Assembly (NCBI GenBank): GCA_026545765.1
Contig: CM048843.1
Location: 10,563,501 to 10,627,500 of the forward strand
DNA: 64,000 bases
From: Plantago major
Lineage: Eukaryota > Streptophyta > Magnoliopsida > Lamiales > Plantaginaceae
Reading direction: 5' to 3'
Shown here: in pieces, positions 34,560 to 46,928 of the stretch
Layout: each line of letters opens with the position of its first letter
How positions within the stretch are numbered: the stretch's first letter is position 1
Program-made: the position numbers and the translations under genes
The notes under the pieces: model-generated
Seen by the model: only the letters and a program-made list of their open reading frames with translations
Databases searched by the model: none
Told to the model about the DNA's origin: nothing

Positions 34560-35043
34560 ATTTTTGTTAGTTTTGGAGATAAATTCACTCAACAGACAAC
34601 TAACCACGCCGCGACCTTATCAGCAGGCGGCTTGTCCTAATAAGCACACCGACGAGCCAACACCAGCTTATCTGCCCGCCATCCCAATAAGCACAACAAC
34701 GAGCCAATGTCAGCTGATCCACCTGGGTCTTATCTGAATATGCATCCAGACGAACCTGTTACAGCTTATCCAGCTGCAGCTGCTGTTCCACAGGGGTACT
34801 CAAGTGTAGCTTATCCAACTTCAGTTTATATTGCACAGTCGACTAGTCGAGTGGATACGGATACTGGGGTCCACCTCCGCAGAGATGAGGTGAATATGGC
34901 TATCCTCCGGCAGTGCCACTAAAGAGGAATAGGTTTGGAGGTGGAGGGCTGGGATGAGGTTAGGAGCTGGATTGGCAGGAGGGTTGCTGATTGACAACAT
35001 GGTGTCGGATATTGGGTGTGACATTGGAGGCATGGATATCTAG
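34560..35043 (+). pseudogene. SRC2-like C2-domain protein, C-terminal tail fragment
   Basis: Frames on this strand give Pro/Tyr/Ala-rich repeats (PVTAYPAAAAVPQGYSSVAYP), then after a frameshift GYGYWGPPPQR, YGYPPAVPLKRNRFGGGGLG, and a degenerate Gly-rich AGLAGGLLIDNMVSDIG ending in GGMDI and a stop. Plant SRC2-type C2 proteins end in a Y/P-rich linker followed by a KRN(K/R)FGxGxGAGLLGG...L(I)GDMVSD tail, which this follows closely. The N-terminal C2 domain is absent and at least two frame breaks exist. It is a fragment with no link to PWWP function, probably carried in by rearrangement. Confidence 0.6.
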
Positions 35044-35144
35044 GTTTTGGTTGGAATGTGATCTGGTTTTTGTAAGTTTGTTCAGATATAATAATGTAAC
35101 TGATCACTGGATAATGGGCTCCACGTTTGCACGCAAGCGTGCAG

Positions 35145-35665
35145 GAGGTCCATAGCATGTGGAGCGGCCAGCCAAGCCCTAGGATGAGGCTGGAATACCT
35201 TCGCCTGAGATAAGAATTGGTCAATCAAAGCAGCCCCAACCACAACTCAAATCATGCCTGAAGAAGCCTGCTGGAGATGAAAGTGGGAATGGAAATGGTC
35301 GAGGAGGGTCTTGTGTGAAGTTTTCATTGGGTGGGGAAGAGAGCAGCAGCAGAACCGAACCAGTTCCAGAAAGACGGTTCTGGTTCATCATCTATCGGGA
35401 TTATGTTAGCAAGAATTCACCAAGTTCTATATCTTCCAGCCTAATAGTGCTATCTCACCTCCTGCAGTGTTCTCTCACTTTCCAGGAAACATGTCATTGG
35501 ATCAACATCATAGAGTTTTTAGTTCCCCAATTTCCTGTTGCACCACAAAATTCCAAATCATATTTCACAGAAGATGTTGAATTTTTTTTTTATCAAAACG
35601 TAGTCATGTGGTGGATAGTGTGAAGTGGCTCTTTGGGTTACATGCCTTACCACCCTCTTTAAAAT
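35145..35665 (+). pseudogene. Diverged PWWP-family C-terminal fragment (copy 7)
   Basis: Reads SPEIRIGQSKQPQPQLKSCL, KKPAGDESGNGNGRGGS, then CVKFSLGGEESSSRTEPVPE, aligning with LKSCLKKPAGD and RIRFSLDAGESS of the readable gene; GYMPYHPL appears after a frameshift (35635-35660). It is more distant than the other copies and looks like a separate ancient paralogue of the family. There is no PWWP or RRM part nearby. The region between (35380-35620) is frame-shifted. Confidence 0.65.
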
Positions 35666-36424
35666 GTTGTTGGAACCAAATGTCAAGCATGGATAAGAAC
35701 TGCAAAAAGAAACACGTCCTGGAAAAAGTAAGTGCATGATTTTGGGCAGAGGAAAACTGGAGAAGATCTCCTAGATGCAGGATAATACTGGTTGTTGACA
35801 TGAAAATAGATGGCCATCAGACTATGTCTTACCTCTGGATGTAATATCTGTAGTGGTTTAGTGAAGAGGTTGCTGAATATTTGCAACATTGGTTGTTGTC
35901 CTTCTTCTTTTTAGTTTCTTATAATTGAAAATCTTAGTTTTATTTCCCCAACTTGGTGACACGTGACATCGCTATCTGTTTCCTGACAATCTTGTGATAT
36001 TATTTTAAATTTATGATAACAATCTTTGGGTATTCTTGTTCCTTGAATGATTAATCATAAATGGCACAATATGTTGCAGTTGTTCCACAAACAGTGCAAG
36101 TATTTTCCTTCAGCAACATTACCTGTCGTGCTAATTATATCCATAACTATATGTTATCAATTAAGCACGATTCTCTTTGAAATGTGGGGGCTGAAAGGAT
36201 GCATGCATTATGATAGCAGTTAGTGCCAGTGTCATGCTCTTGGCATCAGAGGCGAGGAATTCTGGTTTATTTTGTTACTGCTTTGTTATGTGTTGCGATG
36301 TTATTATTATTATTATTTGTTTGGTTTCTTGTTTTCTTACTGGGTGCCTGGCTTAACAATAAATTACCTCAAGTAGGAAGAGTTGGTGCAAAAGTCTATG
36401 TACATGACTGGTGAAATTGATTGG
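35666..36424. other. No gene seen
   Basis: 3' flank of the diverged C-terminal fragment. Contains a (TTA)n-like run near 36301-36318. Nothing else recognised. Confidence 0.4.
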
Positions 36425-38080
36425 GAAAAGTTACACTTTATATATCCATCTCTGGGCCTTTTAATAACACATGAATTGTTGAGTTCCTTTTTTCCTTTTC
36501 CCGTGGGGATTGTATTCTGAATATGAGAAGTTGGACTTGGTGCAAAGTTTAAATTGACTTGTGCTGGTGGTGGAACAAATCAGTGTCCGGTGTTCCTTGC
36601 CTGGAACTGAGGATAATGATGCCGAGTCAAATTGAGAACTCCATGATAGCCATGACATGACTACTTTGATTTCATCATTAATTACTTCATTGATGGAATG
36701 CCCAAAAGTTCAAAGATTTCTCCATGTAATGTTATTACTTGCCTTTTTGATCTACTATATATCTTGGGAAAGAAACAGTCTTGATTCAGAAGCTGAACAA
36801 AGACAAGAGACCATCCTGATATATTATGGCGAGTATTGTCATGACACATCCTTTCAGTGATTATAGTACATTTCAATTTTCTTGCATTATTTTGTTTATT
36901 TTATTGTTTAATTTCAGCTGTTAGACTTGAGGTCAAGATTTGTGATTGTATGCTGGATTAATTCATGCAAGGCAATTTTAAAGAGAAGAAATTGACGAGG
37001 CCTATTTCAGATAATCAGAAAAGAATATATGCTTGCCAAAAATACTGTTGCCATGTTTCTAGGCAGCCATATTGGTGGCTTCTCTTGAAGAAGCATTGAA
37101 GATCCCGTTCTAGCTTGGAGACACGAATTGCTGGCATCTGACGTTGTGAGGTTTTCTGTGTCAAGGCTACTTCATATAGTATATTCAAACTTGACTTATT
37201 CTAATCTGAGTGAATATATTAATTCCATATGGGCCTCATGTTCTATTATGACATCATTGACAGTGAATGAGTCTGACCTGCACACTTGCACATGTCGGCC
37301 TCGGAAGCTTAAGGAAAGTCTCTAGTGTATATATAGTTGTGTCTTGGTAATATAAAAAACTCCTGAGAAATTCCTTGAAAATCCATTCTCTTATTCCCCC
37401 AAGGCGGAAAGGCCCACCTATTTTTTTCTGCTACTCGGGGGATCTCATGTCGCTAATGAATTATAGCGTTTTCATTCAATGCTCCCAAGTCCAAATTACT
37501 TGTTGACGTTGGCTGTTATCATAGTATAATATTGGAAATATATTGAAACAGCTTCGTGTGCTCTACGTGTGGTTGCTGGCAAGATTTGTTTACATATTTT
37601 ATGTCATACGTAGGTTTCTCAAGGAGGTCAATGGGAGCAACTTGACTCATATTTGGTGGCCTGGATGCATAGAGATCTTTTATGAATGGGCTACTCGTTC
37701 TGGAATAGTAGATCATGGTCTGGGATGAACCACAGTGGATGTTTTCGTTTGATAGCTGTTGATGTGAGGTATGAAGCTACTGATGTTTCAGGCAATTATA
37801 TTGATTTGTTTGTTACCATGATTGTTCTGTGTGATGTTTTCTTAGTCTTGTGAACGATTTTCGTACTATTTGCTTACACGATTTTTGAGAAGATCAATGC
37901 CATTTCAGACATCATGATGTTTGTGGTTTAGTCACTAAGAGTTTGTATCTGATACTGTAAATCTGTAATACTCCTTCCACGCCACTGTGAATTATTTTTA
38001 TTTATTTTTAAATTGTACTTAATCAAACAAGCTTCAGCTTTATAGTACATCAAGAATTAGGTGGAACCAAAATATGCCAT
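36425..38080. repeat. Second copy of PWWP-gene 3' flank (parallels 7478-9360)
   Basis: Begins at 'tatatatccatctctgggcc' and carries the landmarks listed for 7369-9404 in the same order and orientation. The C-terminal exon that should precede it is the diverged fragment at 35145, so the flank and coding part come from different copies. No gene. Confidence 0.75.
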
Positions 38081-38579
38081 ATATGCACATAGTTGTTACT
38101 GGTGTAGGAGCTGCACTAGTGTTCATGAGGGACTTAAGAGTTTCAGTTTCAGATCCAGAGACACCTCGTTTTTGCTGAAACGATATTGTGTAAGCAAACG
38201 GATATTGATATCGTGAACACCATACATTTGGCTTGAGGATGACTTGTGTAACCATTTAGCTTATAATGTGTATAGATGCATATGATTATCTGATGTTCTG
38301 GGACTATAGCATTATGCCATTATGCAAGAATAGACCTGCAATGGCATTTTTGTATTGTCAAAAATAGTTCTCTCTCAGACTGGTATGACTCTTTTCAAAA
38401 ACACCTCTTTTAACTGAACTGATAATGTGCCCCCCTATATTTTGGACAATTATGTTCGAGGAAAAAGCTTCAAAAAACCGAGCTTGGATTTTGACCCAAT
38501 AGGGATCTAGCTGAAAAATCACAAGAATTGAATAGGAGGAAAATTCTGGTTTATGTTTAATTTAGGCTTATTTGAACTG
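38081..38579. other. No gene seen
   Basis: Joins the 3'-flank duplicate to the promoter duplicate. No match found elsewhere in the window and no coding sequence. Confidence 0.4.
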
Positions 38580-39692
38580 AAAATATTCTGCACAGCTGAG
38601 TGACCGTTTTATGACATATAGAGTAATTTGAAATTTGCAAGTAAAATGCGCTGCAACTTGGTTTAAGCGAGCAAAGAGTTCTAGATCATTAATTTTCCTA
38701 ATTGATATGAACAGTGACCATAAGAAGTTAATATATAATTTTTTTTTGCTGGCCTATCTGATCTGGTCTGCTGGAACTCTTACTGTATATTCGAGCATTT
38801 ATAGAAGCTTTTCCTCCACGACTGTACATTGTTCTCTTGTGATGCAGAATTACTGTATGTTGAAAGAGGCTAGATTGCCAATCCACTTTGGAGGAGTTGA
38901 ATATCTGGAAACTAGATAACTCATTTAATCGAGGTACCTTTATTTTTAAGTCAGGTTCTCTTGTTGGTTTGGGTTTTCATTTCATAATTCATATAACTTG
39001 TTTCTGAGAGAATCAATTTGTATTGTTTAGTGCTAAAGCTCATTTTGTTCTCAAAGTACTTGGCGTCAATTGTTTTTAAACCTCTAAGAGTATTATGTAT
39101 CAGCAAAAGTCACTACATAACCAACAATGCCTTTCCTTCAGGGTGAACAAAATGATGTCTTCTCAAAGTCATGCAGCTCTTGGTGTTTCTCTGATATGAC
39201 CCTGTCTGTGTCTGTTCATTCTGTTGTATTCTGACGTACATCTTGAGCCAGGATAAAGTGAGACGCTCCTACCAATTCTCAAAACCTGCTATTATTTATG
39301 AATTTATGAAGACCTTGATCCTGATTGTTCTTCTCTGGGTTCTAAACATCCAAGAGAATCAAGGTGCGTAGGATCCTACAATTTGGAATTTCCTTTATGT
39401 ACTTTCTTTATTTTGGGACCGCAAATACAAAGTTCTGCTAGTATGACACTGACTTTTGGTACTATCATGTAATTCTATATTCAGTAGCATTTCAGATTCC
39501 ATGTTTCCAATCATAAGCTTAATTAGGTAAAATTTAGATTTCTTACAAGGACCATCACATTTAAAATCAAAATCTTAGAGGCATGTAACAATAGTACATT
39601 TGATATAAAATGGTTAACTCTACTTTATATTTTTCTGAAAACCTACCGTGTTGCTTATTTCACACGTGTCAGTCCGGGCACCCCGGTTTGAG
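38580..39692 (+). repeat. Second copy of the PWWP promoter segment
   Basis: Parallels 905-2008 throughout, with indels. See the entry at 905-2008. Confidence 0.75.
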
Positions 39693-39700
39693 TATAAAAG
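39693..39700 (+). promoter_or_regulatory. TATA box of the second PWWP promoter copy
   Basis: TATAAAAG followed by 'aagctcccgagact' and an 'aaaccctag' leader, as at 2009. The promoter and 5'UTR exon (to the donor at 39916/39917) look intact although the coding part downstream does not. Any transcript would read into LINE-derived intron and broken exons. Confidence 0.6.
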
Positions 39701-40529
39701 AAGCTCCCGAGACTTACTGCATCCTCCTACAACAAACCCTAGTTTCCCTTCGGCCGAAAGTTTTTTCTGAAGTTTTCATTTGCTTAAGAGAACCCTGATC
39801 AATCGGTGGCGATCGCCCTCCACCCTTACAGAAACATCTTTAATCATTCATTTCTATTGTTTTAATCGGTTCATCTCCGTACTTGTAATAGGCGCAGGTG
39901 TACGAGAAGATAGAAGGTATGCTTACATAGATCCAAGAATTGTTAGCTTTCTTGACTGGATCTTGTGATTGAATGTAAATATTTGTAAAATGTGTAGCTA
40001 ATCTTAATCTAGTATATCCATCGTAAAACGATAAGTTATTTGTTTGTTTCTATACTAGGTTATAGTTAAAAATCTAGAAAGTATGTGTCCATTATAATTA
40101 ATCAATCTTCTCGAATGTTATGTTTGTTAAATATGCTAGATCTTGGCTTCTGAAAAATCAATTTGTTCCTTTCTAGTTTATGCAATTATCAAGGTGTCCT
40201 ACCTATAATTATGCAAAATTAGAGGCTCGTAGTGTATGGTATATGAATATTGTGTGAATTTGAACAATTTTTAATTCTGATTTTAACTCTGAAAGGCACA
40301 AGTAATGTTGCTATTATCCTTTTGTTCCTTTTATGTTGTATAGCAGTGAAAGACATATAGGATACATGGAGAAATTGTGATTTTTTAACATACATAAGAG
40401 AATTGCATATGAATTAGATGAAACAAGAGAAGAAATTCAAAATAAAATAAAAATAAAATGGAAGTTGATGAAGTACTGAAAAAACACAAATCCCACTATA
40501 ATAAAAATGAAATAATTGGGTATATAAGA

Positions 40530-41385
40530 TGCTAATTGAGCCTGGAGTGTGGTTAGCTCTCCTATCCAGATTGGAGGTGGGTTCTTGTGTTGCGCAATTT
40601 TGTGTTGTTTAACAAGGCTCTATTTTTGAAGTGGTTGTGAAGATTTGGAGTGGAAATAGATTGCTTTTGGCGTATTATTGCAGAGAAGTCTGGAGTGATG
40701 GAAGGAGGTTGTTCCTATGAATTATGCCCTTCTAAGGTAAATTTATGAAGATTTATTCAGAGAGGCTGGGTTGAATTCTAGGAGACTGCACTTTGAGATG
40801 GGAGATGGTCCAACTATTGAATCATGGAGTGATACATGGAATGGAAATTTATCTCTGATGCATTTCCCCTGATCCTTCTGCTACGGTGAACAGCACTTCG
40901 GAGGTTTATAATGGAAGAATTTGTGGGAACATGAGTTTTGTCAGGACTCTTCACAATTGGGAGCTGGAGGTATAAAATATATCCTCGATTTCTTTATATG
41001 AGTTACAAACTAGATGGGGGAAGACTGACAGAGGTGTTTGGACTTAAAATTGTATTGGTCAATTCTCAGATTCTCTCTTTTATACTACTTTGGTGTTACC
41101 CTGTGAAGGTGATGGTGGCTTTCCATTGAAGCCTATTTGGTGACGAAATCTTCCACCACGATCAGCTTCTTTTCTTTATTGTGGACTGTAGCACACCAAA
41201 AGTGTTAACTAGGGATATTTTTGAGCCTTCAATGCATAGGGGTATGTATGTGGCAAACTGGTTAATAATGTTGCGGAAGGATGGAGCATCGGCTGATCAC
41301 CTTTTTTTGTATTGCGACATTGCCCGCAGATCAAGGATGCATGTTTGTAGTCTCAATTTTTTTACCCTGGGTACTGCCAAGTAAA
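40530..41385 (+). mobile_element. LINE ORF2 fragment, second copy
   Basis: Matches 2880-3740: 'gattgcttttggcgtattat', 'gagatgggagatggtccaac', 'atcatggagtgatacatgga', RRGMYVANWLIMLRKDGASA, DHLFLYC. It retains bases that restore motifs lost in the first copy and vice versa, so both derive from one insertion before duplication. Confidence 0.7.
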
Positions 41386-41592
41386 ATTTAGGACTTTATC
41401 TGCGTTTGGTGGAGGTTTAGGGATGGGGATCGTAGTACCCGTTGAAGTTTGTTTTCTGGTTGTATTTGGTGTCTTTGAAAGAAAGTATTCTTAAATTTGA
41501 TTTCTCTTGGTGTTTTAGTTATTTCTTCTATAACAATTTTTCTGAGTAAATGTTTGTTTCTAAAGTTATTTTCTCCAGATACTGATATTCCT

Positions 41593-41815
41593 ATTCTCTG
41601 ATATGCTTTCATATGTCCAGCAATTGGCTTTGACACCCATGCCCATGAATAGCCAGCACAACACCATCCAGTTCATGAAGAATAATGCAACTTTTCTAGC
41701 ATGGAGGAAGGCAAGCTTTGAAGAATTTGATGAAACATATGCACAAGCTTTTGGAGCTGTTCGACAGCGCCTCCCTCCTCCCACCGAGCCAGCTGCATTT
41801 GATCAATCTACAGGT
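41593..41815 (+). pseudogene. PWWP copy 8, end of coding exon 1 only
   Basis: Reads MLSYVQQLALTPMPMNSQHN, then FMKNNATFLAWRKASFEEFD and ERLPPP-like QRLPPPTEPAAFDQSTG, ending at the same 'tctacag|gtattc' donor as the readable gene. The first about 170 codons including the whole PWWP domain and the start codon are deleted: LINE-containing intron sequence ends near 41590 and is followed directly by the DMLSYV codons. Confidence 0.85.
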
Positions 41816-43289
41816 ATTCAATTTAGTATGTGATATTAGGATAAATTTTGCTTGTCCCTTTCACATTTTTATTTTTGTCTTTTTCCGCTAGATATGCTCT
41901 TTTAACTAGATTAATTTGGCCTTGGTAAGCATTTGTAGCACTGTGGAGCTTATACTAGAAACAATTCCTTTAGTATATTGATGACACAGCTTGGCAGGGC
42001 GGGAAGTTCTGGATCATATATCAGTATTATGAAAAGCAACCTCAAAAATAGAAAAATTACCAACACCAACACACCCACCCTAAAAGAATGAAACAGTGGA
42101 TGCACATTTCGGAAAAGATGGCGATGAAGTGACTCGCTAGTTTTGCAAATTTGCAAGTTCTCCAGTGTTGAAATAATTCACTAAAACATGACTGGGAAAG
42201 TAATGCAATTGAGCAGAGTTAAACAAAAGATCCACTTGCGTTTTTCTTTAGGAAGCGATACAAGATCCTTGGCTATTGTTTTTGTTTAATAATTCAAAAA
42301 CCTCTCCTAATTTTGAGAGCTTATCTAGTCGTATCCATAAAACCTAATATTACCTGATGCTTTCGTATATTTTGAATTCTATCTTCTGCTAAATTCCGTC
42401 CATGCAAAACTAGTTGATTATGTCTCCTTCCTTATGTTTTGTACTAGTTGCATTATCTATTTATCTTGTGCCACTCTCCTTGGTGTCAAAATCCAAGCCT
42501 GTACAACTCTCCATATCAATCTCCACCTGAAGCAACTGATTAATGCTACCTTGTGTTTATTATGTCTCATCAAGAAACCACATTTCTACTGATCACCACC
42601 TTTTTGTTTTGGCATTTTGAAGACAGTAAATCGTGTGGGCAAAATCTCTTAAACTACCTGTGCACTCAGTTTCATTGTCCAATTTTATTGGATTTCACTT
42701 TCAGTTTGGTTCTCAACCTTAAGATTTTCCGACCATGAACTTAGCACATGTTTCGGACTTATAATTCCTGAAGTATACCCAAAGCTACCTGAAAAATTTA
42801 TCAATACAGATCACGCAATAAAGATGACCAACCTGTAAAGGTGTCTGAATTGGTGTCCAAATGTCTCCATAAGCACTCAAATTCTCTTTGTACTTGGAAC
42901 CGGTCTATTTAAAAAAAAAAGGGACGGATTGATCGTTTTTTAAGTAAAACCATAGCCGTTCGAAATTGAGCTTTCTATTAGCCCAAATCAACACCAACTC
43001 ATCAAAAATACAACATACATACACAACACTTGAACAGTACTATACGCAATTCAAATAATCAATAGAAGTTTTAATTAAATCCAAAATCAAAACCACTTCT
43101 TTATTTTTTTATTTTAGAACTTCCATGCGGCCATGGCTCGATGGACTTTTTTGTCCATGGACATGTCCATAGCTGAATCTCGCTACAACCGTAAGCAGTC
43201 ATGGCTGCCAGATTCATGCTGCATTGTCCTTTTTTTTCAAAAGATTTTTTGCGGGTCAATCCGGCCCAACTGGATTGGGTCTAGAATTC
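41816..43289. other. Degraded intron; no gene seen
   Basis: The first about 120 bases parallel 4706-4830. Segments near 42240-42360 parallel 10500-10640 ('acaagatccttgg', 'agcttatctagtcgtatcc'), showing shared intron content with copy 2. 43110-43250 has local repeats of 'catgg(a/c)' with no coding sense I can support. Confidence 0.4.
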
Positions 43290-43752
43290 CAGTGCAAAAA
43301 ATAAGTTTAATTTTTTGCCTTCTGGTATTGAGGGTTATATAGTTGTTCTTGTGGTGGGTAACAAAAATAATAAGGAATACATTCGTTATTCTGCAAATCA
43401 GACGAGGAAAGCCAGTTCAGCTGATTGATATGCTTTCATAGATCTCGCATTAGATTTTCGTTGGATGAGGGAGAAAGCAGTAGAAGTGGTGGTTCAGGTT
43501 CGCTTTTGCAGTGGATGCAACCAATATCAAGTCGCCTAGTTTTGGTCCTCAGCTAAATATTTTTAGCGCAAATCCTGTGCAATGCGTGTGCTTTACCAAC
43601 CCCACAACATTTGCACAAAACGCAAATGACATTCACAACAGATGCATCAATTGTTGAGGAAATGCAGTTATGTGATTGAGAAGGTGAATTAGGGTTTGGG
43701 TTACATGCCTTATCATCCTCTTTAGATGAGAATTGATCGTCCTGAGAATCAA

Positions 43753-44255
43753 GATGGCACTGCACCTGCCAACCAATACCTCAGGAATTGAGAATGTTGC
43801 CGCTCCTAGCACTGTCAATGGATATGAGTTTGGAGATATGGTCTAGGGAAAAGTAGAATCATACCCATGGTGACCCAGGCATATATAATGAGGTCTTCGT
43901 TTCTGAACTTGTTAAGAAAGGAAAGCAAGAGGGTCAAGTGTTGGTAGTTTTCTCCGGTGATGATAGCTATGGCTGGTTTTACCACGTACAATTAATTCCA
44001 TTTGAGGAACACTTTGGTGGAGTCACGACAAACTTCTTCAGAAACATTTGTGAAGACAGTGGAAGAATCTGTTGATGAAATGTCAAACAGTAGTTTGTGT
44101 CTACAATGCTGGTGCAAAAATAAGTCTTTTTTTTTTTTTTTTTTTTTGCGTTATTGAGGGTTACTTGGTTGTTCTTATTGTGGGAAACAAAAAGAATAAG
44201 GAATATGTCCGTTATTCTACATGTCTGATAAATTCAGCTGATTGATATGCTCTCA
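43753..44255 (+). pseudogene. PWWP exon 1, array unit 2
   Basis: Starts ATGGCACTGCACCTGCC and parallels 3985-4500. An in-frame stop replaces the Trp of VGDMVWG; the YPWW motif is frame-shifted; a T run of 22 or so interrupts 'aataagtttaattt' at 44127-44147. Not coding. Confidence 0.85.
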
Positions 44256-44566
44256 TAGGTCTCACATTAGATTTTCGTTGGATGACGGAGAAAGAAGCAG
44301 AAGTGGTGGTTCAGGTTCGCCTTTTGCAGTGGGTGCTACGAGTAATGAGTTGACTAGTTTTGCCCTCAGGCAGAACCTTCTAACGCAAATCATGTGCAAT
44401 TCAGTTGCTTTACCAACCCCACATCATTTGCACAAAATGCAAAGGACAATTCACAACAGATTCATGAATTGTTGTGGAAATGCAATGATGTGAATGGGAA
44501 GGTGAATGAGGGTTGGGGTTACATGCCTTATCATCCTCTTTAGATAAGAACCGTCGACTTGAGAAT

Positions 44567-45077
44567 CAAGATTGCGCCGCACCTGCTAAACAATACCTCA
44601 GGGGGTGAGAATATTGCCGCTCCTAGCACTGGCAATGGTATGAGGTTGGAGATATGGTCTGGGGAAACGTAGAATCATACCCATGAACACCAGGCTATAT
44701 ATAATGAGTTGTTCGTTTCTAACCGTGTTAAGAAAGGAAAGCAAGAGGGCCAAGTGTTGGTTGCTTTTTTTCGGGAATGATAGCTACGGTTGGCTTTACC
44801 ATGTGCAATCAATTCCATTTGAGGAACATTTCGGTGAGGACTCACGACAAACTTCTTTAAACAACTTGTGAAGGCAGTCGAAGAAGTTGTTGATGAAATG
44901 TCAAAGAGGAGTTTGGGTCTAATATGTCGGTACATAAATAAGTTTAATTTTTAGCCTTCTGGTATTGAGGGTTACTTGGTTGTTCTTATGGGGATAATGA
45001 AAAGAATAAGTAATATGTTTGTTATTCCACAAGTTAGATAAGGAAAGCCAGTTTTCAGCTGATTGATATTCTTTCAT
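44567..45077 (+). pseudogene. PWWP exon 1, array unit 3
   Basis: The start codon is lost ('aatcaagattgcgccgcacc'). It parallels exon 1 with frameshifts in the GSGY and PWW regions, an extra T at 44768 and a stop in 'NFWPSG' (TAG at 44953). Not coding. Confidence 0.85.
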
Positions 45078-45794
45078 AGGTCTCGCATTAGATTTTCGTT
45101 GGATGAGGGAGAAAGCAGTAGAAGTGGTGGTTCAGTTTGCCTTTTGCAGTGGATGCTAAGAGTAACGAGTTGCCTAGTTTTGGTCCTCAACTAGAAATTT
45201 CTAGCGCAAATCATGTGCAATTCAGGTACTTTACCAGCCCCATATCATTTGCACAAAACGCAAATGACATTTCACAGTAGATGCATAAACTGTTGAGGAA
45301 ATGCAGTGATGTGATTGAGGAGATGAAAGAGGGTTTTTGTTACATGCCTTATCATCTTCTTTAGATGAGAACTGACCGACCTTAAAATCATGTGAGGGTA
45401 ACAAAAATAATAAGGAATACGTCGTTAATCTACAAGTTATATAAGGAAAGCCAGTTTTCAGACGATTGATATGCTTTCATTGGTCTCGCATTAGATTTTC
45501 ATTGGTTGAGGGACAAAGCAGCATAAGTGGTAGTTCATGATCGCATTTTGCAGTGGATGCTACTAGTAACGAGTCACCTAGTTTTAGTCCTCAGCCACAT
45601 ATTTATGCGCAAATGTTGTGCAATTTAGGTGCTTTACCAACGCCACAATATTTGCACAAAATGCAAATTACATTTTGCAACAGATGCATGAACTGTTGAG
45701 GAAATGCAGTGTTGTGATTGAGAAGGTGAAGAAGGGTTTGGTTACATGCCCTATCATCTTCTTTAGATGAGAACTAATCGACCTTAAAATCAAG

Positions 45795-46482
45795 ATGGCA
45801 CCTCACCTGCCAACCAATACCCCAGGAGGTGAGAATGATGTCGCTCCTAGCACTGGCAGTGGATATGCAGTTGGAGATATGGTATGGGGAAGAGTAGAAT
45901 CATACCCATGGTGGCCAGGGCATATATATAATGAGCTATTCATTTCTGACTATGTTAAGAAAGGAAAGCAAGAGGGCCAAGTATTGGTAGCTTTTTTTGG
46001 TGATGATAGCTATGGCTGGTTTTACCCCGTGCAATTAATTCCATTTGAGGAACATTTTGATGAGAAGTCACGACAAACTTCTTCAAAAAAATTTTTGAAA
46101 GCCGTGGAAGAAGCGGTTGATGAAATGTCAAGGAGGAGTTTGGGTCTAGAGTGCCGGTGCAGAAACAAGTTTAATTTTTGGCCTTCTGGTATTGAGGGTT
46201 ACTTGTCTGTTCTTGTGGGGGGTAATGAAAAGAATAAGGAATATGTTCGTTACTCTACAAGTCAGATAAGAAAAGCCCGTGAAAGTTTTCAGCCGATTGA
46301 TGCTGTCATATGTCCAGCAATTGGCTTTGACTCCCATGCTCATGAATGGCCAGCATGAAACCATCCAGTTCTTGAAGAATAGGACAACTGTTCTAGCATG
46401 GAGGAAGGCAAGCTTTGAAGAATTTGATGAAACATATGTACAAGCTTTTGGAGCTGTTCGACAGTGCCTCCCTCACCCTGCC
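45795..46482 (+). pseudogene. PWWP exon 1 copy 9, nearly intact but frameshifted and without a last exon
   Basis: Closest relative of the readable exon 1. Residues 1-166 read through with few differences (APHLPTNTPGGEN, YPWWPGHIYNELFISD, AFFGDDSYGWFYPVQLIPFE). At 46301 two bases are missing relative to 4491-4496 ('gattgatgctgtc' for 'gattgatatgctgtc'), shifting the frame to an early stop at 46358. The shifted frame then regains LSYVQQLALTPMLMNGQHET, LAWRKASFEEFDETYVQAFG. At 46482 the exon end and donor are replaced by intron sequence. No RRM or C-terminal exon follows before the F-box gene. A truncated 187-residue PWWP-only protein is conceivable if transcribed. Confidence 0.85.
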
Positions 46483-46928
46483 CCATATAACTTCGTTAGA
46501 CTTGTTGTGATTGAAGAATAATTTGATAACCCGAAACTTATGTGTAACAGCAATTAAAAGGTGAATAAGAGGAAAGATTAGGATGCCTGCCAAAAAATGT
46601 GGAGCTTTGCGCATAGATAGTGCACACAGTATTGTATAAAACAGGTGATTATTCTTATTTTGCGCATAGCTTGCGCCTTGCACTATGTTTGCGTTGCATG
46701 ACCTTGGTGATTATTATGTTGCGCAAAACCTGCACTGTGTTCCTGTGTAAGTTTGTTATATATATGAAATGCATGAATCTACATGTGTACCTTCTGATGT
46801 AGAGACTAGAGTATAAAAATCTGCACACTTATTCTTATTTTATTGAAGTTTTTTTAATAATAATTAACTGAATAGTTCTACGTAACTTTCAATTCAATTT
46901 AAATTTATCCGTTCATCTTACTTAGCTT
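46483..46928. other. Intron remnant of copy 9; no gene
   Basis: 46535-46600 parallels 4892-4955 ('ttaaaaggtgaataagagga'). 46610-46770 holds degenerate 'ttgcgca..cttgcactatgtttgc' repeats like those in the copy 3-5 introns. Confidence 0.5.

Larger units (their letters stand above)
43290..45770 (+). repeat. Head-to-tail array of ~0.82-kb internally deleted PWWP mini-units
   Basis: Each unit has part of coding exon 1 (from ten bases before ATG to the 'gattgatatgctttcat' codons) joined directly to the C-terminal block 'ggtctcgcattagattttcg', then the stop, about 30 bases of 3'UTR, and the next unit's start. Exon1/C-terminal joints lie at about 43437, 44255, 45077 and 45475; spacings are about 818, 822 and 398 bases, the last unit having lost most of exon 1. 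No introns or promoters are inside units. Stops and frameshifts occur in all: for example the W-G of the PWWP leader reads TAG at 43844, and 'PWW' is broken at 44682. Confidence 0.85.
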
